Source of the DNA: Isoetes taiwanensis
Taxonomy: Eukaryota > Streptophyta > Lycopodiopsida > Isoetales > Isoetaceae
DNA: 64,000 bases
Direction: 5' to 3'
NCBI GenBank assembly: GCA_021234155.1
Contig: JAJEKV010000035.1
Coordinates: 6,507,891 to 6,571,890, forward strand
In this document: positions 1-10,860 of the stretch, piece after piece
How the letters are laid out: each line of letters begins with the position of its first letter
How positions within the stretch are numbered: position 1 is the stretch's first letter
The notes under the pieces: generated by a model
What the model was told of the DNA's origin: nothing
Seen by the model: the letters and a program-made list of their open reading frames with translations, nothing else
Database searches by the model: none
Translations under genes and position numbers: made by a program

Positions 1-198
1 GCATAATTTGCCCTCCACTTCTTCTCCCAGCAGTCAGTGTATTGCTCCTTCAAGTTGCCCTTCTTGTGTCTCCCAATGGGCTCCCAATATTGAATTTGGA
101 ATCCGGGGACTTAACTCCTCTCCATCAAGCATAGTGGTGGTTACATCGAGAGTGCCACCCCTAACCATATTGGATTGGTCCTCATCATCGAGGCCTTA
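1..198. other. Window edge, no gene recognised
   Basis: I see no supported gene here. It lies just downstream, on the minus strand, of the last readable frame of the transposase relic and may be its 3' flank. Confidence 0.4.
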
Positions 199-2769
199 CT
201 AGCACAAAGTATCCTTTCTTGATGTCCTCATAGGGATCCCACTTTCGGGGAAGATCAAACCACCCGGCTTTGAGGCCTTACTTCCCACAAACCACTTGGA
301 ACCCTTGTTAGGACCCAAGTGAGCATTCTTAGACGTGCTTGCACCTTGAGAACCCTCCCATCTTGACTCTGGCAAGAACCCGTCTCTTAGCTCCCTCCCA
401 CATGGATGTTCAGTTTCTAAGCATGTCACAACTTTCTCCCAGTACTTGATTAGGGAGTCCATTTGATTTTTCTTAAGAGTGGAGGTGTGCTTTCCATTTC
501 GAACATCATCCCAATGCGTTATGTAATCCTTGATGCCCTTCACTAGTTGGCTAGAGTCTTTGACTGTCTTGAAGGGATGTAGTGGTTTTGGCTGCCCTTT
601 AGGAATGAGAACTTCACCAAGAAGACCCTTTGCCACAACTTCGATACCTTGTACAGGCATCCACAACTTGTCACCTGGTCTCCACTTATATTGCATGATT
701 GGTATTCCATCCCTAACCCAAAACTTGAACTGAAGTGGCTTTGTGTGTCCTGTCAACTGGTCCTTACCATCTAGCAAGTATCCCTCTACAAATGATTTCC
801 AATCTGCAACCTCATCCATCAAGAAAGCCATTGGGTTGGGGTCAATGCAGCTCTCAAACACATCCATTAGTTCAGGGAGAGTGGTCACGTTTTCTCTCTT
901 GAGCTTGGTGGAGAAAGTTCCAAAGAATCCATCTATATCATCATGCGTATGCCCAACCATCATGAATCCCACTTTCACAACTTTGAATACTCCCACTTTG
1001 TCAAGTATGACATTGCCCCAAACATCCATCTATTCTTGTTTTCTTTCCAACAGGTTGTCCAACTCGAACACATAGCTCCTCAAAGTGCTTTCTCAAGTAA
1101 GGGGAAATCATCCCAAGTCCTCCTTGATTCACTAGACACCTTGGATGTGAGCTTTTTATCCGCCTTTGGTAACAAAGCGGTTGATCATCCATCAAAGACT
1201 CAAAATGGGTCTTTGAAGGGGAATACCTCCTCCCTTCTATCGATCCTTTCTCTAGTGTTCTCAAGCACTTGAAAATAGAGCTCACATGGAAGTTTGGATC
1301 ATCCCTCCATAGATCAAGCACAAAATGACCATATGTTCCAGTTCCATGACCATGTGTTAATACACCCCGGACTTACTTTCATCCGAAAAGCGTTTTGACA
1401 ATGCTTGGGTAAAGGATCTAGCTTTGGCAAGAAAGTCTTGTGTTGGTCCATCTTATCATGAATTATACACAAAAATTTGTCCGTTTGCATCTCGAGAAAA
1501 TGTTTCTCCTTCGCCAATACAACTGTCTACATGATATATGGTCCCTTTGGTGATCGCAAATTGCTCCCTAATTGCCATTCTTTCTTTCTCTATTGCAGTT
1601 CATGCAAGTGTATCCTTGAGTTGAATGCAAGTGTTGCACTTTGAGAATGGCATGTGTTGTAGGACACTCACGTCTGAGAAGTGAGTGCTCCATAACTTGC
1701 TGAAATGTGATTGAGAAACAGGCCTACCTCCAGTAGTTTCCAGAATGGAGTTGACCTCTTTAAGGCACTCCTTTTGGATATAGTGTTGTGGCAACACTCT
1801 TTACACCACTCGCACACCGTGCTCGTTCACCTTCGACTTGTGGGGCATAGATTGAAACATGTATCTCACAAAGCTCTCAAGACCTGCAATGGCCTTGAGA
1901 GTATTTGCTCTAGGTTTCAAAGTGAGTGCATTACCATGTTGGAACAAAGCGTGCCCTTTTCTAACCCGCCTCCCAAAGATTCTGCGTAAAATGAAGACTT
2001 GCTCACCCCAAGAATCCATCTCAATGCTCTCATACATACCTTCATGCCCCTCAATTGATATAGTAGCCTTCTGTGTTTTCATCATATATTTGGAATTCCT
2101 ACACAAGGAGTAAATGAAATTAATCCTATCTTTTGAAGTTGTCCAATGTATTGGGACCTTATCCGCACGAGGTCATCCACATTTATCTTTGACTGCGTGC
2201 AATCTAGGTTGCAACACTCTTGTCCCCTAATTGCCTCTAGGTTTTCTCACGGTTGGTGCCATACTTTCCACCCTTTCTAAATATTTGTCACTTCTAGGCC
2301 TCTTGGGCACCCTTTTGACTGCCTTTTATGAAAAAAAACATAAGCGTCTCTTCCTTGTGATCAAAGGATGCTCATCGACCACCAAATCTTCCACATGGTC
2401 TTGGGTGGGCCTTGGGGTGTGTAGTTCAGTAGGGCATTCTAAAGTATCACCATTCTTGTGTGTAATATATCTAATTGGCCATCTCAACTGAGCTTGGGAC
2501 TCCAGCAGCCCTGAGCACACAATGCAATCACTAGAGCTTCCCTGGGACATGATTGTATCAACTTCGATAAGAAGCTTCACAATGCCAACTCCAAGATGTT
2601 CATCTCCCAGCCTTTCATCATTCACACTATCAAATGGATCAACTGCAGTTATTATGCCCTCTGCAAATACCGTCTGGTTGCAAGGGTGCAACAACAAGCA
2701 ACCCATCTTCCTCCATTGGAGCCTAGGGCAATGGCCTCCTTTGGACTTCCCTGGCTCCATTTTACTCAT
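199..2769 (-). pseudogene. Decayed transposase-like gene (DUF7869-type)
   Basis: A chain of minus-strand open segments in different frames reads as one degenerate protein. An N-terminal part starts near 2769 (MSKMEPGKSKGG). Then come VSQSHFSKLWSTHF with a CNTC pair (about 1640-1750), IIHDKMDQHKTFLPKL (about 1410-1480) and VGHTHDDIDGFFGTFSTKL (about 905-957). The last motif is characteristic of the plant and animal family annotated as DUF7869, thought to be an RNase H-fold transposase core. At least four frame changes or stops separate the segments, so no functional protein can be made. The final open segment (199-1029) is the longest. Terminal inverted repeats were not found. The family call rests on the HTHDDID and HDKMD motifs; the N-terminal part is less certain. 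Confidence 0.7.
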
Positions 2770-2819
2770 CTCACATGCTCCCTGAATGAAAAAGCTCACA
2801 TTAAAACCATATAGCCCCA

Positions 2820-2918
2820 AACACCACAAATATGACCATATGAACCATATAAAACCATACAAACATATTAAATATAAACCATACAACCGTATATAACCAC
2901 TAAAATCATATAACCATA
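2820..2918. repeat. AT-rich 'aaccatata' minisatellite, left flank
   Basis: Loose repetition of accatata/aaccatat words. The same sequence type resumes at 5919-6016 and again at 8650-8790, so the Helitron at 2919-5918 sits inside a pre-existing AT-rich minisatellite. Confidence 0.7.
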
Positions 2919-2946
2919 CTAGTAACGGTGCCCAGCGTTGCTGGGC
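2919..2946 (-). other. Helitron 3' terminus with hairpin
   Basis: Stem 2930-2936 pairs with 2940-2946 around a 3-nt loop, then 11 nt ending CTAG. The terminal 11 nt (ACCGTTACTAG) differ by one base from those of the end at 41630-41640. Confidence 0.85.
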
Positions 2947-2990
2947 ATAAGTTTTGAACTTGTAAATGATGAGGCAGCAATGACATCGAA

Positions 2991-3081
2991 ATGACATCGA
3001 GGTGTATTGCAACCACCCCCTCTTTCCCTTTGTGCAATGACATCGAGGTGTATTGCAACCACCCCCTCTTTCCCTTTGTGC
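2991..3081. repeat. 46-bp tandem duplication
   Basis: Positions 2991-3036 are repeated at 3037-3081 with no visible difference, which implies a recent duplication inside the Helitron. Confidence 0.9.
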
Positions 3082-3369
3082 TGGTGTTAGTTGATGTTGT
3101 GCCATTATTCCATCCAAGACTTTAGAGTTTACTTATGTTGTCTAGCAAAGTGCACATGACAATATGGTTGGTTTTGTTCGATGAATCCATTGGTTGGTTG
3201 TGTTTGAAGAATGTATTGGCTTTATATAATAATATGTCATAAATTGTAAGCGAATGTCATAAGTTTTACATGCGACCAAGCATTAATGTAGATATCATTC
3301 TATTACATTGTAGTGGCATTTTAAGCGTAAAGGTTTTTTGGAATCCCAAGAACATTAGTTTTGTATAGA

Positions 3370-3420
3370 AAATGAAGTCCAGCATTGCTGGACTAAGTTG
3401 GGAACCTGTCAATGAACAAA
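3370..3420 (-). other. Diverged second Helitron-like 3' terminus
   Basis: A 7-bp stem (3377-3383 with 3387-3393, loop ATT) is followed by a tract similar to that inside the true terminus (aagtt..gaacctgt.aatga). It matches the 2930-2975 region at most positions but lacks a clean CTAG. Confidence 0.5.
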
Positions 3421-4840
3421 TACTCTTTATAATATACATGATGGCATTGTGTGCTTTTGGCCGATGTCAATGTTTTCCTCTTGTGCCCTAGAGTTGTGCA
3501 TTTAGCCCTTGGTCCCTAATATTGTAAAACATTATGCTGGTTCTTTGTCTTCAAAGAGTTTTTGTCGGATAGTTCTTTATATCATTTCCTTTCATTTAGA
3601 TTCATTTTGCTTTCTTTCTTTTCCATTTTCTTTGAAGTCAGACTCTTGGTCATTGCTAATTGCTAGTTTGAAACGCTTGAGTACACAACTATGATGGTGG
3701 CATTGAATTAGTTGAATGCTTTTGAATCTTATTAATTGCTCGTAAAGTATTTGACCTTGATGCCCAACTTCGTTAAGCAACAAACGTAAAATATAGGCTG
3801 CCAAGAATTTCCATCTTATTAATCTTCGCAAACCTTAAGGCATAAGACATAAGAACATTAATCCAAGTCTAACCTGTAGAGGTTGTGCTACTTTTGCATA
3901 AATGTAGGTAGAATAACATTTCTCATGGATGTACAATGTGAACAAAAAAAAAGTGCCAATTTGAGATTTCAACATCAAAATATGAACCAATGCTCGATCT
4001 TGTTGCCTTAATGTAACCATTTAGTTGCTGCTGGTTCCACCATCATTATCTGTCAAGTTTGAAATGGAAGCTTGGTAATAAGAATGTCTGTTCATGTCAT
4101 CAAAATACATCATTGGAATTTTCTTTTTTGGTAATGAGAAACACAATGAGAAACATGTATATACCTTCGTCATTGTCAATGCAATGCATCAGAAAGTGAT
4201 TATTTCATGTTCATGCTATTACAATGCTAACAGATTAATAAACTAATAGACATCAAGCAATTAATAAACTCAAAGACATCAAGCATTACTTGTTGTAGGT
4301 AAGATGGCAAGAATTTAAAAATAAAACTAAAGAGCCTCACATTGGGATGTTGGAACACTGAAGTCACAGAAAATGAATGTCAAGACTAAAATATTACAGG
4401 CAGCCTCAATGAAAACCAAAACATTTATAGGATCAGAAAACCTTACCTGAATACCATGATCGTAGAGGATCTTTGGTCAAGGATCTCTTCTCAAATTCAC
4501 ATGAGATATAGAATGGCCTGTATTTGTTTCGTCCTGCCTTAGTATTTTAAGAGCGTGTAGCAGGGGTAACAGATTGCAAAATTCTGCAATTTATACACTT
4601 GCAAGGCACATGGGGCAAACATAAAATTGCAAACATAAAAATTGCAGAAACTTACAGATTTGCAAGGCATATAAGATGTGATAGGGATGAAGTTGCACAT
4701 AGTCAGCTAGCTCATTGCATGAGACCTCTGCTTGGTTGACAATGATGTTGTGCAATATATACACTCAAACTACCTGGATACAGAAGCCCTGATATGTGTT
4801 TTAGGCTCCTTGGTAAAATCCAAGAATAATTGAAGGAGCG

Positions 4841-5104
4841 AGATGAAAGATCACTCCAGTTCATAAGCTTATGGCCTGTGTAATTCCATAAACTTTGGCT
4901 TAATTTGACCTATGTAAATCGTGAACTGACTTGTGTAAATCCATAAGCTTTCACTTCAACTGACCTGTGTATATCATGATCTGACATAGCAGATGAATCA
5001 CAAAACGAATTTGCTTCAATTGACTTATGTAAATCGTGGTCTGGCATACAGAACTGGTTGAAGGCCATGTTTGGTCGATGAAAGATCACTCCAGTTCGTG
5101 AAAG
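4841..5104. repeat. Imperfect internal repeats in Helitron
   Basis: The phrase gatgaaagatcactccagtt occurs near 4841 and 5079. Between them a motif resembling ctgacctgtgtaaatcgtg recurs several times with variation. Confidence 0.6.
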
Positions 5105-5918
5105 GACCTCCTAGAGACTGCGAGTTCGGCTATGGTAGAGCAGAGAAAAAATACCTTAACAGATTCTAATGCAGCATTCAAACCCAGCTTACCTTTTACT
5201 TTTCCTTAGTTTTCATGCAAATCAAATGACACAAATGACAAATGACACTAAGTCTGGCACTGATTCTGCCCTAAGTTTCGGCATGCAAAAACAACTCGCT
5301 CACAGACATTGCAACAAAACCTTGTCTATCATAGGCAAACCGTAACCCAGTGGCTTTTGGTGCTTCTTTGATTCCTTGAAAAGCTTGGGAGCCTGCTCCC
5401 GAAGTAATGAAATGAATGCCGCTGGCCAAAACAGATTCTACAGATTAGATTGAATTACTTAGTCTCCTGAACTGTGCGCATTGGTTGCATACCTGTTATG
5501 CGGTTTGATATGTTCAAGTCAATGATCATATATACACAAACAACATTTTATAATGCATGCATGTCAAGAAGCTCCCAATCAATCAGTCAAGTGAAATATA
5601 AATTGACCGACAACTGGGTTTGTTAATACCCTGTGTTTCTAAAGTGTAAATGCTTTTCATACTTCCTGACGACATGGTTTGAGATGCATCTCTACATGCA
5701 AAAATCCGGCTGCAACTCCACCTGAGGAGCTTTCTTCCACAGAAGCGCGCTTTGCCGAGCCAGCCGACCCTCCCTCCCTCAACCCTACATTGCCTTCGAA
5801 AAAACCACACCCGATCTAGGGCGTGATCTGGACCGTCTGGCATGTTAGATGAAATTTGGGCCCTCCGATTTAGGGCGACAAACAAAACAGACAAACACTA
5901 AAATTTTATTATAAAGGA

Positions 5919-6016
5919 TTAAACCATACAACCATATTCATTGTAAACCATATGTAAACATTAAAACCATATATAACCATTGAAACTATTTAACCATTGA
6001 AACCGTATTAAATATA
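5919..6016. repeat. AT-rich minisatellite, right flank of Helitron
   Basis: Continuation of the aaccatata-type repeat. Its last 53 bp (5964-6016) recur at 8693-8745 with one visible mismatch. Confidence 0.7.
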
Positions 6017-6028
6017 CAAGACTTTATC

Positions 6029-6048
6029 GCGGTGGCCTTTGCCACCGC
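6029..6048. other. 8-bp perfect hairpin
   Basis: Stem 6029-6036 pairs with 6041-6048 around a 4-nt loop and is directly followed by TAGT. It resembles a Helitron-type end but lacks the usual spacer. Confidence 0.45.
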
Positions 6049-6952
6049 TAGTGGTTTTTTTGAACAAAAATTGTGCTCCATGTGCTCTATGTAGCAATCA
6101 TCCTCTTGAGCATTTATCATGCCCAATTCTGAGTACGACATATCCCAATTCTAAGTACGATATATATTAGTGGCTAAAATACTAATGACATAAACTTTTA
6201 TTTTTTTTATGCCAAGATTTATAACTAATGGCAAAATTGAATCTCCAGATAGCAATTGTGAGGCATCATGTGATTTCCTTCTAGACTAAAAATTGTGGCA
6301 ATAGAAATCAAGGATTGGCAATAATATCAAAGTTTCAACTCTCGGGCAAGATTTTGTAGGAGGATGGTGTTCTTGCAATCCAAAATGTTCCTACGATGCA
6401 AAATTTGTGACCTAGAAGTAGCAAGAACAGAATTTGCTATATAGAATGCAAGAACAGAATGAAATATCAGAATGTATGTTGTTCAGAATGTGAAGTAAAT
6501 ATTCAAAACGTAATTAACTTTAACTTTCCTGGAAAACAATCTAAGGCACGTAACAACATAAGATAGGCCTAGGGGGCTGATGCGATCCAAAATGTTTCTG
6601 CAATGCAAAATTCGTGACATAAAATAGCAATGCATTGTCCTGCAAGTTTTGAAGCATATGAAGCATATGATAAATCGTGGTCCTCCAGCGCATCAGACAT
6701 CCACTTTTGCTTCTTTTGCTTTATCCCTAAGTATCGCTCTAATGTAAAAATTCTTCATTCATCAGATAAAGCATCCACTAAAAAAAAATCCTTATGAAAC
6801 GTTGGTTTGCCCAAGTAGAAGTTGGATTGATACAAAAGCTTCTGCATAAGAACCATCTTGCAACTTTGAAAGTCATTATTCATAAATAATGGCGATGGAA
6901 ACAGATGATCCACAATTGCCTGGCGCAAAAAAGCTGAATGATGCTGTTGGCA

Positions 6953-7257
6953 GAAAGAGGGAAGATGCACATAGAACGTCCTTTGAACTTGAAAAATATA
7001 AGATGGATCATAACACCAACAGAGCTCATACTCTGCACAATGAATGAATTAAATGAATTAAATGAAGTAAGAAACTTTGAAAGAGGGAAGATGCACATAA
7101 TACGTCCTTTGAACTTGAAAAACGTAAGATAGATCATAACACCAACATAGCTCATACTCTGCACAATGAATGAATTAAATGAAGTAAGAAACTCATAACA
7201 CCAACAGAGCTCATACTCTGCACAATGAATGAACTAAATGAAGTAACAAACTTGTAC
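6953..7257. repeat. 126-bp tandem repeat, about 2.5 copies
   Basis: Copy 1 starts at 6953 and copy 2 at 7079, both with gaaagagggaagatgcacat. A third partial copy, covering only the distal half, starts near 7193. Small GAATTAAAT repeats vary between copies. Confidence 0.85.
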
Positions 7258-8692
7258 TTTATGAAGTAACTTACTGCATTGGCGAATAAATCAATTTGCT
7301 TAAAAATATTGAAACTACCCAAGTTTTACTATAGAGCCAGATTTGATGCAGGCTATATCGTGGAAAATGACAACATAAGTGAGCCTACGGCTATGGAGTG
7401 ACAATTATGGAGCCATACTCAGAAGATACAACGCTGCAAACCCCAGACCAAATAGAATGGTCATTCTGGGTTTTAGGAAAGTTCCTAGCAAAACCAGCTT
7501 CTCATCCTGGAATTAAGCATGCTCTTCAAAACACGCCTTTGCAAATCATCAGAAATTTCAAGTCTTCCTTCATACCACCAGATTTGCAACAGAGGCTTGG
7601 CTTCAGATCAGGTCTTATGATCAGGACCTTAGCTATAGGAGCGAATCCAAGGAGGAAAAACATGTAGAAAAGGGCAATTACAGTCTTAAGAGGTCCTTAA
7701 TCCAGCAACACAGATTAAAAGCTCAGAATTAGTATCTCTGGACCCTTCATCAAAGATCTTGGCTACCGTGAGCGCAGTTGCCATACATTGCCAATACAGA
7801 CTACTGCAAAACTAATTTATTTTGTCCATAATCAAGAAGCCAGTTAGAGTTACAACCAGGAAGGGTCATTTTTGTGCCACCTCCTATAACAGCTCGGAAT
7901 GCAGTAAAACCTTACCTGCACACATCTACAATCTCGATTTGGAGTTGGGTATAGATTGCAGGGTCTGTGCAGTAACACAGATCGATCTAGGAAAGATTCG
8001 TTGCTGGACGTAATAGCTCTATGTTGAAGAGCTAGGTTCGTCTAATCACTCCACTTTGTGACCTTCTCTGAAGCAACGACCCCAAGGATTGCAAGAGCGT
8101 AGCAAAAAACATAGCCTGATGTCACAAAGCAGGAACCTCTCTGCTTTCTGTAAGAGCAAATTCGTCCGGCGCCATAGCCTTAAACACTGAATTGTGTTGC
8201 TGGATATCTAATGCATATTACAAATAAATGATGCTTGATGCCATACTAACCTAATGTCTCTGAAACATCTCTATTGGTCAGGGTGCTAGCTATTTTCTTA
8301 TCGATCCTCATCAGCCCAAACCAAATCTCCATCATATCTAGCGAATCTTAGAGCAGAGCAGACCAGCTCCTGAACGATGCTGCCGAAGATAAATCGTGGA
8401 GCTTGGCGCAGTAAATTTACGCCTCCGACTTCACTTTGATCTGAGCAAAACATTTGCTCTTTATATGCCAGGCCAAAGAATACTCTGGAAACTTCGAGAA
8501 GGTGAACGGATCTTTCGAACGCTCTAGAATATCCTACAACACACGAAAAGCTACCTCCTTCCAAATTTTTTATGTGTTGACACGTGTACAATTCAGATCA
8601 TAATTTTTTTATAAAAATACATATACAGTAAGCTGCCCCCTTACCCTCCATATTAGAATTATATATTAGAGATAACATAACATAACATATAT

Positions 8693-8745
8693 AAACCATA
8701 TATAACCATTGAAACTATTTAACCATTGAAACCATATTAAATATA
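8693..8745. repeat. 53-bp direct repeat of 5964-6016
   Basis: Same sequence as 5964-6016 apart from one G/A difference. It is followed by further AT-rich repeat to about 8790. Confidence 0.75.
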
Positions 8746-8879
8746 TAACATAAGATAACATATATAAACATATAACATAACCTTTAATATCTTGTCATGG
8801 CCACGTGGCGCCTCCTCAGAGGCTGAAAGCGTGGCCATGTCAGCAACCCGCACTGCCACGTCATGGAGGGCATGGCCCA

Positions 8880-9630
8880 CACGTGACAGATATTTATTAT
8901 TGCACTTTTACAAGGTTCGAGGATGCAGCCAGAATTAACTGCACCCTCTTCCTCTCCCCCCCGACCATTCTTCCTCCCCTGTTTTCTCTGATCACTCTTC
9001 GCGCTCTCTGTTTTCCTTAAGCGCCCGGTTTTCCCATCAGGCGATCGATCGAACCGAGCCATTCCAAGGCCATCTTATGACAGCAGCTTGGTCGACGGAT
9101 CGGGACGCTTCCAGCGCCGAAATTTTCGCGCAGATTGAGTGTTCGAGCGGGCGTTACTGCCTGAGAAGAAAGTGAGGCCTTTTTTACTGCTGCTTTTTAG
9201 TTTTCTGTAAGTCCTTTACTGCATTTTTACTTATATTCTGTTGTTAGAGGCTCTTATTAATGCCTGATACAATTTGCAGCCCGACAAATCCTTATTCACG
9301 CTTTGCGAACGACTGTACCCACATGGAATCGAACACGGGAGCTTCCTCCTCATCCAGCAAATCTTCTAGGTATGTTTTTGTAATATCAAACCCTTTTTTA
9401 ATCTCATTTCTCTCTACTGTTCTCTGTTTTCTCATTAATCTCATTTGTCTCCACTGTTCTCTGTTTTCTCATTAATCTCACTAATCTCTCTGTTATCTGT
9501 TTTCCTTTTGTATTGTTTTCTGTTTTTGTTATCTTTTTCTTGGTTGTTGTTGAATTGAATACATTGTACAGGCACAAGTGAGAATAGTGGTAAGAGTAGT
9601 AGCAAGCAACCGAGATAGAAATCATTAGAA
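8880..9630 (+). other. Possible gene start with short Ser-rich exon
   Basis: A pyrimidine-rich leader-like stretch (8940-9010) follows an AT-rich box. At 9280-9369 an exon-like segment is bordered by ...tttgcag and gtatgttt and carries ATG at 9323, encoding MESNTGASSSSSKSS. A plausible next acceptor near 9570 would continue it with another Ser/Lys-rich tract and a stop near 9617. No family is recognised. This could be a small gene, a captured promoter with first exons, or chance; support is weak. Confidence 0.2.
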
Positions 9631-10103
9631 ACAGGTGTTAGGAAGTAAGATATTGCAGAGCATTAACAGAACATTACTAGCAAAGATTCACAAAAGATAT
9701 AGCTAAACTGTCTAAGAATGTTTCATAACAGAACATAACTAGGAATGTTTTTTTCCCACTATGAACTAAGAATAGGAATTGCTTCACAGAATCTGCAATT
9801 CTAACTCACAGCATATCCTCCACTGCAGGAGACATGCAGAAGGGAGTGGCGAGTTGAGAATACCTCGGCTTGCCAGCGGTCCGAAGTCTGAGGCCTTCTT
9901 CTCGACTGGCGAGTGAGAACTTCGACTTCGGGCGAGAAGGGGGTGTACACTTTGGGTTGTTGGCTGGTTGAGGGATTCTCGACTTCGCGATTGGGGATTA
10001 CACCTGACTACCCAACGTCTTCACATTCTTTTTAAGCCTGCTGCAGCCTTCTCGACTCGTGAGTCGAGAATGTCATACCCTGTCAATGGCCCTTTGTGCG
10101 GTC

Positions 10104-10188
10104 GCAGGTGCCTCCACCCAGTCTGAGCCACTCTCCTTCAAACCATGCTCATCGAATATTGCGAAGAGGCGGGTGGTGGGTGGAGGCC
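10104..10188. ncRNA. Foldback 1 (degenerate hairpin)
   Basis: The 5' arm (10104-10139) and 3' arm (10163-10188) pair over GCCTCCACCCA and partly beyond. The 3' arm lacks about 6 nt found in copies 3 and 4. The loop resembles those of the other copies. RNA status is inference. Confidence 0.3.
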
Positions 10189-10267
10189 TCGGCTGACTAA
10201 CCACGAGAGGTGTTGGTACGCTTTCCGACTTCGTGAGTCGAGAAAACGCAGGCTCTAGTTAATTCTA

Positions 10268-10362
10268 GAGTTGGCCTGCAGACAGTCTTAACCACTCTCT
10301 TTCAAACTATCTTCCTCGGATATTGCGAAGGGAAGTGGTTTTGACTATCTGCAGGCCAACTC
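10268..10362. ncRNA. Foldback 2, 36-bp stem hairpin
   Basis: The 5' arm 10268-10303 pairs with the 3' arm 10327-10362 at 32 of 36 positions, two of them G-U; mismatches are at stem positions 16, 21, 22 and 30. The 23-nt loop matches that of the other copies. Stem length and mismatch number fit a plant MIRNA precursor, but no known miRNA family was recognised and expression is unknown. Confidence 0.4.
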
Positions 10363-10391
10363 TTAGCAACCCAATTCTCCTGTATGTGGTC

Positions 10392-10486
10392 GCAGTGGCC
10401 TCTACCCAGTCAGAGACCGTCTCCTTCGAACCATCTTCGTCGAATATTGTGAAGGGGATGGGCTCGGACTGGGTGGAGGCCTCTAC
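10392..10486. ncRNA. Foldback 3, 36-bp stem hairpin
   Basis: The 5' arm 10392-10427 pairs with the 3' arm 10451-10486 at 32 of 36 positions. Relative to foldback 2, eight stem positions carry changes on both arms that keep the pairing. The loop ACCATCTTCGTCGAATATT is nearly the same as in foldback 4. Confidence 0.4.
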
Positions 10487-10704
10487 AACTAACCACAGAG
10501 AAACCACAGAGCTTGTTGTATGCATTCTTGGCTCGCGAGTCGGGAATGCCGTACCCAACCGGCACTCCATGTGTACTATCCGGAGTTCTCGATGGCTAAG
10601 GCATTCTCGACTTGCGAGTCGAGAATGTAGACAGGAAGCCAACAGTCGCATTCTCGACTCGCAAGTCGAGAATCCTTTAATGACCAATTCTTACGTGTAT
10701 GGTC

Positions 10705-10798
10705 GCGATGGCCTCTACCCGGTCGAGCCACTCTCCTTCGAACCATCTTCGTCGAATATAGCGAAGGGGAGGGGCTCGGACTGGGTGGAGGCCTCTAC
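10705..10798. ncRNA. Foldback 4, hairpin close to foldback 3
   Basis: The 5' arm 10705-10739 pairs with the 3' arm 10763-10798 along most of its length with one single-base bulge. It is the closest relative of foldback 3. Confidence 0.4.
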
Positions 10799-10860
10799 AA
10801 CTAACCACAGGGGAAGAGGAGTGCTTTGTGGTGCTTTAGTGACTTGAGTCAGTCGCAGCT

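Larger units (their letters stand above)
2919..5918 (-). mobile_element. Non-autonomous Helitron, 3.0 kb
   Basis: Read on the minus strand, the element begins with TC at 5918-5917, preceded by A, followed by TTTATAATAAAATTTTAG and GTTTGTCTGTTTTGTTTG. It ends in CTAG at 2922-2919, followed by T. A perfect 7-bp hairpin (2930-2946) lies 11 nt before the end. TC start, subterminal hairpin, CTRR end, insertion between A and T and no target duplication are the Helitron hallmarks. No Rep/helicase coding sequence is seen inside, so it is non-autonomous. Interior sequence is mostly unrecognised AT-rich DNA with short internal repeats; no captured gene could be named. Confidence 0.82.
6017..8692. other. 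2.7-kb segment between 53-bp direct repeats, no gene recognised
   Basis: Mostly AT-rich DNA bounded by the direct repeats at 5964-6016 and 8693-8745. Short open segments (for example 7398-7667 plus and 8298-8591 minus) show no recognisable domain. The segment contains a hairpin at 6029-6048 and tandem repeats at 6953-7257. Confidence 0.5.
9840..10860. repeat. Palindrome and foldback cluster
   Basis: About 1 kb built from two repeat types. One is a near-perfect palindrome with core CTCGACTYGCRAGTCGAG, with copies near 9897, 9973, 10051, 10222, 10525, 10602 and 10650. The other is a family of four longer foldbacks listed separately. The GC content is higher than in the flanks. Open frames here (for example 10323-10847 plus) follow the repeats and are not credible genes. 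Confidence 0.8.

Noticed and set aside
6029-6051. A third Helitron 3' end
   Set aside because: The hairpin runs directly into CTAG without the 11-nt spacer seen in the two accepted ends, and no 5' partner was found.
10323-10847. 174-codon plus-strand open frame in the palindrome cluster
   Set aside because: Its sequence simply follows the foldback repeats (SDWVEASTTNHR appears twice) and the opposite strand is equally open; no domain.
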